Origin: an uncultured Lachnospiraceae bacterium
Lineage (GTDB): Bacteria; Bacillota; Clostridia; Lachnospirales; Lachnospiraceae
Reading direction: 5' to 3'
Length of the DNA stretch: 8,576 nucleotides
NCBI GenBank assembly: GCA_910587715.1
Contig: CAJUMV010000078.1
Coordinates: 1-8,576 of the forward strand
A program made the position numbers and the translations under genes. Below, piece by piece: positions 5,650-8,576 of the stretch. How positions within the stretch are numbered: the stretch's first letter is position 1; each line of letters starts with the position of its first letter. The notes beneath the pieces are model-generated. The model was not told the DNA's origin, ran no database searches, and saw only the letters and a list, made by a program, of their open reading frames with translations.

Positions 5650-5871
5650 TCAGTCAACCTCAATCATTTCCGCGTCCGCTTTTCGGATGGAAAGTTCATA
5701 GCCTCGGACGGTCACCTCAATCGGATCGCCAAGGGGCGCCACCTTGCGGATCTGCACATCCACGCCCTTCGTCAGTCCCATGTCCATGATACGGCGTTTG
5801 ATCGCGCCCTCGCCGTGGAGTTTCACCACTCGGACGGTATCGCCGACCTTTGCTTCTCTCAGTGTTTTCAT
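5650..5871 (-). CDS. feoA: FeoA-family protein (second of two)
   Basis: This 73-residue SH3-like cytoplasmic protein is a FeoB partner. Typical family features are LREAKVGDTVRVVKLHGEG near the start, then KRRIMDMGLTKGVDVQIRKVAPLGDPIEVTVRGYELSIRKADA, the standard FeoA core. I chose the ATG at 5869-5871 because AGGAGG lies 9 bases upstream; the longer frame from 5907 would add twelve residues (MKVYYEVRRKNG) that read through this ribosome site and are not FeoA-like. Length and composition match normal FeoA. It lies 128 bp after the first feoA and about 70 bp before feoB. Of the two paralogues this one is closer to the canonical FeoA that is paired with FeoB. Confidence 0.93.
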   Translation of the reverse strand: MKTLREAKVGDTVRVVKLHGEGAIKRRIMDMGLTKGVDVQIRKVAPLGDPIEVTVRGYELSIRKADAEMIEVD

Positions 5872-5999
5872 TCCATTTTTCCTCCTCACTTCATAATAGA
5901 CTTTCAATCATAGAACCCTGTCTTGAATACCATGATATTAGAAACACTTAATAACCCCTTGCAGTATTCTTTACCGCAAAAGTTTTCTTAATGTTCTGC
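5872..5999. other. Gap between the two feoA genes
   Basis: This 128-bp stretch holds no gene and no copy of the GTTAG operator. Only the AGGAGG of the second feoA is clear. The two feoA genes are therefore probably read from one transcript, with no visible independent promoter of good quality. Confidence 0.4.
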
Positions 6000-6212
6000 T
6001 CAGACCATAATCTTCTGCGCCATTTCTTTGCTAACTGCGATACGGGAATCCTTCACATTCACGATGACATTGCCCCCAATGGCATTGATTACCGTGACTG
6101 CCCCTCCCACGACAAAACCGAGGTTTTCCAAATGTGTCTTAACCTCCTGTTTTCCCCCGACTTTCCTGATAATGTTTTCCTCTCCGACTTCTGCTAATGT
6201 AAGCGGCATCAT
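6000..6212 (-). CDS. feoA: FeoA-family protein (first of two)
   Basis: This 70-residue FeoA-like protein begins MMPLTLAEVGEENIIRKVGG and includes HLENLGFVVGGAVTVINAIGGNVIVNVKDSRIAVSKEMAQKI. The GNVIVNVKDSRIAVS strand pair is typical of FeoA proteins encoded ahead of FeoB in Clostridia. It is more divergent than the next feoA and lacks the basic RRIMDMG segment. Two adjacent ATG codons are possible; AAGGTG (6218-6223) gives spacings of 5 or 8, and the first is used here. It is the first gene behind the strong promoter at 6334-6362 and the two operators C and D. It probably acts as a cytoplasmic partner or modulator of FeoB. Confidence 0.92.
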   Translation of the reverse strand: MMPLTLAEVGEENIIRKVGGKQEVKTHLENLGFVVGGAVTVINAIGGNVIVNVKDSRIAVSKEMAQKIMV

Positions 6213-6236
6213 GCATTCACCTTCTTTTGAATATGT

Positions 6237-6252
6237 ATTAGTTTTTACTAAC
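6237..6252. promoter_or_regulatory. Operator C: ATTAG-N6-CTAAC before the first feoA
   Basis: ATTAG TTTTTA CTAAC sits 24 bp before the start codon, between the leader hairpin and the ribosome site. Bound repressor here would lie downstream of the main promoter's start, blocking elongation or a weak local promoter. Confidence 0.75.
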
Positions 6253-6260
6253 CTGATGCG

Positions 6261-6294
6261 AAAAACAACGGATGTCAGACTCCATCAGACATCC
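6261..6294 (-). terminator. Leader hairpin with T-run between operators D and C
   Basis: On the minus strand GGATGTC-T-GA pairs with TC-T-GACATCC (nine pairs and one T-T mismatch) around a TGGAG loop, followed by GTTGTTTTTCG. It is terminator-shaped and lies about 35 nt after the expected start of the main feo transcript, so it could yield a short terminated leader RNA. Confidence 0.6.
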
Positions 6295-6308
6295 TTATGT
6301 TTCATAAG

Positions 6309-6325
6309 AGTTAGTATTCGCTAAC
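6309..6325. promoter_or_regulatory. Operator D: AGTTAG-N6-CTAAC at the feo transcription start
   Basis: AGTTAG TATTCG CTAAC starts about 8 bp downstream of the -10 box of the feo promoter, so it covers the likely transcription start. Repressor bound here should block initiation directly. Confidence 0.8.
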
Positions 6326-6333
6326 CATATATT

Positions 6334-6362
6334 ATAATATGATTTCCCTTGATCCTTGTCAA
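6334..6362 (-). promoter_or_regulatory. Main feo promoter, TTGACA-17-TATTAT
   Basis: On the minus strand a perfect -35 TTGACA (6357-6362) and -10 TATTAT (6334-6339) are 17 bp apart, sigma-A type. Start of transcription is expected near 6325, inside operator D. The intact spacing and the exact overlap with the operator make this the best promoter in the window. Confidence 0.85.
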
Positions 6363-6396
6363 TATTATTTTTATAACTTACTCAAGTTTCATCATA

Positions 6397-6423
6397 CTAA
6401 CCAATATGTTAGGGAATGCTAAC
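6397..6423. promoter_or_regulatory. Operator E: three alternating half-sites
   Basis: CTAAC-CAATAT-GTTAG-GGAATG-CTAAC: three half-sites, each 6 bp from the next, so two overlapping palindromes share the middle half. Centres are 11 bp apart, one helical turn. It lies 35-60 bp upstream of the feo -35 box and just after the flavodoxin gene, so it may help loop or cooperate with operator D. Confidence 0.7.
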
Positions 6424-6453
6424 TTATTATTTTATGCAATATATCCATAATCC

Positions 6454-6876
6454 CTACGCCAGCGCCGCGCCCAAAGCCTTGCAGTCAGACAGGGAATTCC
6501 CATCCGGCGCTTCTCTGCAGATGATGCTGTCGCAGGCAAATACAGCGCCGTCAGACCGGCACATGTCCTCCCAGCTTCGCATCCATTCCCCGTTGCCCCA
6601 TCCGTAAGATCCAAACAATGCAATCTTTTTTCCAGTGAGCCTGCCCTCACAGGTGGTAAACATCGGTTCAAAATCCCCCTCTTCAAGCTGCTCCGAACCC
6701 ATGGACGGACAACCAAACGCTACCGCATCAAACTCATCCATCCGCCCTGCATCAAACTCGCTACAGAAAATCAGGGAGACCTCAGCCCCCTTTTCCTGTG
6801 CACCTTCCGCCACTGCGGTCGCCATCGCTGCCGTATTTCCCGTACCGCTCCAATAAACTACTGCCACTTTACTCAT
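6454..6876 (-). CDS. Short-chain flavodoxin
   Basis: A 140-residue FMN electron carrier that replaces ferredoxin when iron is scarce. The start MSKVAVVYWSGTGNT (ATG 6874-6876, GGAG six bases upstream) carries the FMN phosphate loop S/TGTGNT; a longer in-frame extension upstream is not supported. The 60s loop is seen as FGCPSMGSEQLEEGDF, and the 90s loop with flanking aromatic residues as FGSYGWGNGEWM. These are textbook features of clostridial and Desulfovibrio short-chain flavodoxins. It lies 58 bp behind the DUF3793 gene, with no terminator between, so they probably form one transcript under operators F and G. Iron-starvation induction through those operators fits its known iron-sparing role. 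Confidence 0.95.
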   Translation of the reverse strand: MSKVAVVYWSGTGNTAAMATAVAEGAQEKGAEVSLIFCSEFDAGRMDEFDAVAFGCPSMGSEQLEEGDFEPMFTTCEGRLTGKKIALFGSYGWGNGEWMRSWEDMCRSDGAVFACDSIICREAPDGNSLSDCKALGAALA

Positions 6877-6934
6877 AGATTTCTCCATCCTTTCCATATA
6901 TGTATTGCTTTTGTGTAAATCATAAAAGACACCT

Positions 6935-7513
6935 TTAAGAACAGCCCACAACAAGACGGTCAAATGAACGGTGTTTCTGAAATGCCTCCCAGTACAGACG
7001 CGTGCATTTTTTGTACTGCGCAAACTTGCGCTGCGCGGTTTCTACATTTCCATACACCTTCCATGTCCCAATACACTTTGCCCCCGCCGCGCCGTTTCTG
7101 ATAAACCCGTCCACGTCCTCCGGCGGATAGCCGAGGAACAGTCCGATCTCATGTGGAAATGTTTCCCCATCGCTCAGGCGGCGCACCAGCCACACAATGC
7201 ATTTCTCCGGTTCCCCTACGGGATAGTCCCGCTCCATTAAAATCTTTTTGGCCCCACTATCGCTCAAGTCCTCCCGCAGCCTGTCAGGGCGGTACATGTA
7301 AACCAACACTCTTTGTCCCATATTTTTCAAAGGAACAATCCGTACACCCCGCGGAATCAGACGTCTGTTCATCTTCCGGATGTTTTCTAAGAACATCCTG
7401 TTGCTTTTAACGGGACAATTAAACAGATTCCCTGTTTTTAACCCTGCCATTGTCGGCGAGCAGTGGAATATCAGCAGCTCCTCCGATATGTTTTCCATGT
7501 CCACTATTTCCAT
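6935..7513 (-). CDS. DUF3793-family protein
   Basis: A 192-residue protein with the features I associate with DUF3793: an N-terminal CSPTMAGLKTGNLF (about residues 19-32), a central LVYMYRPDRLREDL, and a C-terminal block FPHEIGLFLGYPPEDVDGF, then CIGTWKVYG and QYKKCTRLYWE. No signal peptide or membrane segment. Start ATG 7511-7513 has AAAGGA six bases upstream. The biochemical role is unknown. Conserved Cys residues (19 and 33 in the N-terminal block, and in KCIG and KKCT) make metal or cluster handling conceivable. Its position in front of flavodoxin, with the same operators as feo, is the strongest hint that it belongs to the iron response. Confidence 0.85.
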   Translation of the reverse strand: MEIVDMENISEELLIFHCSPTMAGLKTGNLFNCPVKSNRMFLENIRKMNRRLIPRGVRIVPLKNMGQRVLVYMYRPDRLREDLSDSGAKKILMERDYPVGEPEKCIVWLVRRLSDGETFPHEIGLFLGYPPEDVDGFIRNGAAGAKCIGTWKVYGNVETAQRKFAQYKKCTRLYWEAFQKHRSFDRLVVGCS

Positions 7514-7529
7514 ATATATCCTTTCTTTG

Positions 7530-7546
7530 ATTAGTTAAGTCTAACT
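7530..7546. promoter_or_regulatory. Operator F: ATTAG-N6-CTAACT before DUF3793
   Basis: ATTAG TTAAGT CTAAC T, 17 bp before the start codon and partly overlapping the space needed for ribosome binding. It is the gene-proximal partner of operator G. Confidence 0.75.
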
Positions 7547-7554
7547 TATTATGT

Positions 7555-7583
7555 AAAAGAAAACGCCCCAGAGGTAGCGTCTT
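7555..7583 (-). terminator. Leader hairpin with T-run between operators G and F
   Basis: On the minus strand AAGACGC pairs with GCGTTTT (one G-T pair) around a 10-nt loop, followed by CTTTTAC. This resembles an intrinsic terminator and lies about 20 nt after the expected transcription start, so it could end a very short leader RNA. Confidence 0.55.
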
Positions 7584-7587
7584 TCTC

Positions 7588-7605
7588 AGTTAGTTTCATC
7601 TAACT
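7588..7605. promoter_or_regulatory. Operator G: AGTTAG-N6-CTAACT at the DUF3793 transcription start
   Basis: AGTTAG TTTCAT CTAACT, a perfect 6+6 palindrome, about 7 bp downstream of the -10 box at 7612-7617. Same position relative to its promoter as operator D. Confidence 0.8.
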
Positions 7606-7611
7606 TCATAC

Positions 7612-7641
7612 ATAATACCACAACTTCCTTAATGCTGTCAA
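7612..7641 (-). promoter_or_regulatory. DUF3793-flavodoxin promoter, TTGACA-18-TATTAT
   Basis: On the minus strand TTGACA (7636-7641) and TATTAT (7612-7617) with an 18-bp spacer. The same two hexamers occur at the feo promoter, and both are followed by an operator at the same distance. Confidence 0.8.
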
Positions 7642-7705
7642 TGAAATTATGGCTTTTTTGCTTTCGAGATTCTAAACAATTCTGATGTTTTTATCAAATT
7701 CCACA

Positions 7706-7990
7706 TTATGATAAAATTTCTATCTTCCCATCCCACTTTAGATCCCCGTTCTCTCTTAAAAGTCCCATATGTTCCAATGCCTGCACGCAATCCACATACC
7801 CTTGTATATACGCCGCAGCTCCTGTGCAGATACTAAATCCTCCTGGCACTCTTTGATTTCCTCCAGCTTTTCCCTCTGTTCTGTAAAAAAAGTTTCCATG
7901 AAATACTCCCACTCCTGTTCTTTTTCTTTCTATGCCTCCAACGCCTTTTCCTCCCCAAATACTTTCCAAAGTATAATTTATCACTTCCAT
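7706..7990 (-). pseudogene. Decayed coiled-coil-like protein with two compensating frameshifts
   Basis: The open frame of 94 codons is misleading. Its start (MEVINYTLESIW) and its end (GYVDCVQALEHMGLLRENGD to KIEILS) look like protein, but the middle is Gly/Arg-rich nonsense. The next frame in the middle reads EKALEA, a TAG, then KEKEQEWEYFMETFFTEQRE, KLEEIKECQEDLVSAQELRR and IYKG, a strongly helical charged sequence. Removing one G near the GGGG run after ATTTG and adding one base in the GGG near the IYKG segment would give a continuous 95-residue protein with a single amber codon. No ribosome site precedes the ATG. The family is not recognised; the ancestor may have been longer at the N-terminus. 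Confidence 0.55.
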
Positions 7991-8343
7991 TTTGGGCCAT
8001 GCTCTGTCTACTAATCGTGACTATTATGGCACTATTTTAAGAATTATATGCGATGTTTCTGTATGCCTGCATTTTCCCAATAAATATCTAAAATTCCTAT
8101 CGTTAAAAAATGCACCCAAACTTATGTTTGGATGCATTATATCAAATTGTGGTGCGCAGGCCATATTGCATGTTCAGATTAATACAAATATCTCCCCCGT
8201 GCTATCGTTTTTACACTTACCACAATCGCCCCGAATATCAACACTTTGACTTTTGGATATTCCCCTTTAATCCCTACTCTCATATGTACTTTTTGTAGTA
8301 TTAATTACACCTTTAATATTTTTTAAACAAAACTGACTTAAAT
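7991..8343. other. Mostly non-coding stretch
   Basis: No credible gene on either strand apart from the terminator at 8104-8138. A 34-codon minus-strand frame at 8179-8283 (MRVGIKGEYPKVKVLIFGAI, with a hydrophobic middle) lacks a ribosome site and is not called. Composition is AT-rich and looks like degraded DNA between islands. Confidence 0.4.
8104..8138 (-). terminator. Strong intrinsic terminator
   Basis: On the minus strand AATGCATCCAAAC pairs with GTTTGGGTGCATT (13 pairs, one T-G) around an ATAA loop, followed by TTTTAACG. A near-ideal rho-independent terminator. It should end a transcript coming from above 8140, where only a gene fragment remains. Confidence 0.85.
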
Positions 8344-8535
8344 TTATGCTCTTTTTATCCCTGTCGCATAATAAAGTTGCCCATGTTCATTATCTCCAAT
8401 ATAAGAGCCTCGCCAATTATGTATAATGAGAACCGTTGTTCCGTCCTCTGCTACACCCATAATCCAAACCTGCTTTTCGACAGCCTCCAGTAAAACACAA
8501 CCCAGCTCTGTAAAAAATACGGGCTCTTTGTCAAG
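8344..8535 (-). pseudogene. C-terminal fragment of an unrecognised protein
   Basis: An open minus-strand frame of 63 codons runs from just after a stop (8536-8538) to TAA (8344-8346). It reads DKEPVFFTELGCVLLEAVEK, QVWIMGVAEDGTTVLIIHNW, then RGSYIGDNEHGQLYYATGIKRA. It has the balanced composition and alternating hydrophobic pattern of real beta-rich protein, but there is no start codon with a ribosome site before the ATG in QVWIM. It is either the tail of a truncated gene or uses a poor start. I do not recognise the family. Confidence 0.45.
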
Positions 8536-8549
8536 TTAGTTGAATTAAC
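8535..8549. promoter_or_regulatory. Degenerate operator-like sequence H
   Basis: GTTAG TTGAA TTAAC resembles operator A (GTTAG TTAAAT CTAAC) with one base missing from the spacer and a C-to-T change in the right half-site. It may be a relic. It overlaps the 5' end of the fragment at 8344-8535. Confidence 0.3.
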
Positions 8550-8576
8550 ACAATACTTTTAAACGAAGAAGATCAA

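Noticed and set aside
6213..6330. Metal-sensing riboswitch (czcD/NiCo type) in the feoA leader
   Set aside because: The leader is too short and has a single simple hairpin, without the multi-helix junction of that class.
7549..7599. 16-codon frame MKLTEKDATSGAFSFT running through the leader hairpin of the DUF3793 unit
   Set aside because: Its ATG would lie almost at the transcription start with no ribosome site. A leader peptide is possible but not supported; the feoA leader has only a six-codon frame (MKHKDV) of unrelated sequence.
7992..8298. Plus-strand frames of 85 and 62 codons
   Set aside because: No ribosome sites, low-complexity translations, and they cross the strong minus-strand terminator hairpin.

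Overview
The window looks like chromosomal DNA from a gut-type Firmicute, most likely a Lachnospiraceae-like Clostridium relative. This rests on the gene set (FeoB with a FeoB-associated Cys-rich membrane protein, DUF6110, DUF3793, a short clostridial flavodoxin, small DtxR/MntR regulators), the strong AGGAGG ribosome sites and the AT-rich promoters. No rRNA, tRNA, CRISPR array or prophage was seen. Nearly everything is on the minus strand; the one clear plus-strand gene is the metal-dependent repressor at 1323-1715. All family assignments come from recognising motifs by eye, without a database search.

Layout on the minus strand, from high to low coordinates. 7706-8576: decayed remnants (a coiled-coil-like ORF with two compensating frameshifts, a strong terminator and an unrecognised C-terminal fragment). 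6454-7641: promoter, operators, a DUF3793 protein and a flavodoxin. 5602-6423: operators and promoter, then two FeoA proteins. 3178-5580: feoB. 2435-3083: FeoB-associated Cys-rich protein, a 26-residue membrane peptide that is easy to miss, and DUF6110, whose tenth codon is now TGA where Trp is expected. 1720-2456: a P-type metal ATPase that keeps its N-terminal half and its extreme C-terminus but has lost the catalytic core. 1-1062: a second metal-linked locus in ruins: an HMA domain fused to the end of a methyltransferase, a DtxR-type repressor without its DNA-binding domain, a small membrane protein fused to the middle of a methyltransferase, and what looks like an IS21-type transposon end.

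The functional theme is ferrous iron uptake and its control. FeoA and FeoB import Fe(II). The Cys-rich protein, the 26-residue peptide, DUF6110 and the ATPase form an accessory string behind FeoB. Flavodoxin is the classic iron-sparing replacement for ferredoxin, and DUF3793 lies upstream of it. A shared palindrome, (G/A)TTAG-N6-CTAAC, occurs seven times, in front of feoA, feoB, the DUF3793-flavodoxin unit and the decayed HMA gene. It is the likely operator of the DtxR-family regulator at 1323-1715, so the window holds a regulator and much of its apparent regulon.

The two most unusual things are: (1) a repeated regulatory layout in which a short hairpin with a T-run sits 6-10 nt upstream of the gene-proximal operator in four places, with a second promoter-operator pair upstream in at least two of them; and (2) a run of genes in 1-2800 that each lost an internal block while keeping outer parts, as if the locus is being eroded by short-homology deletions while feoAAB stays intact.
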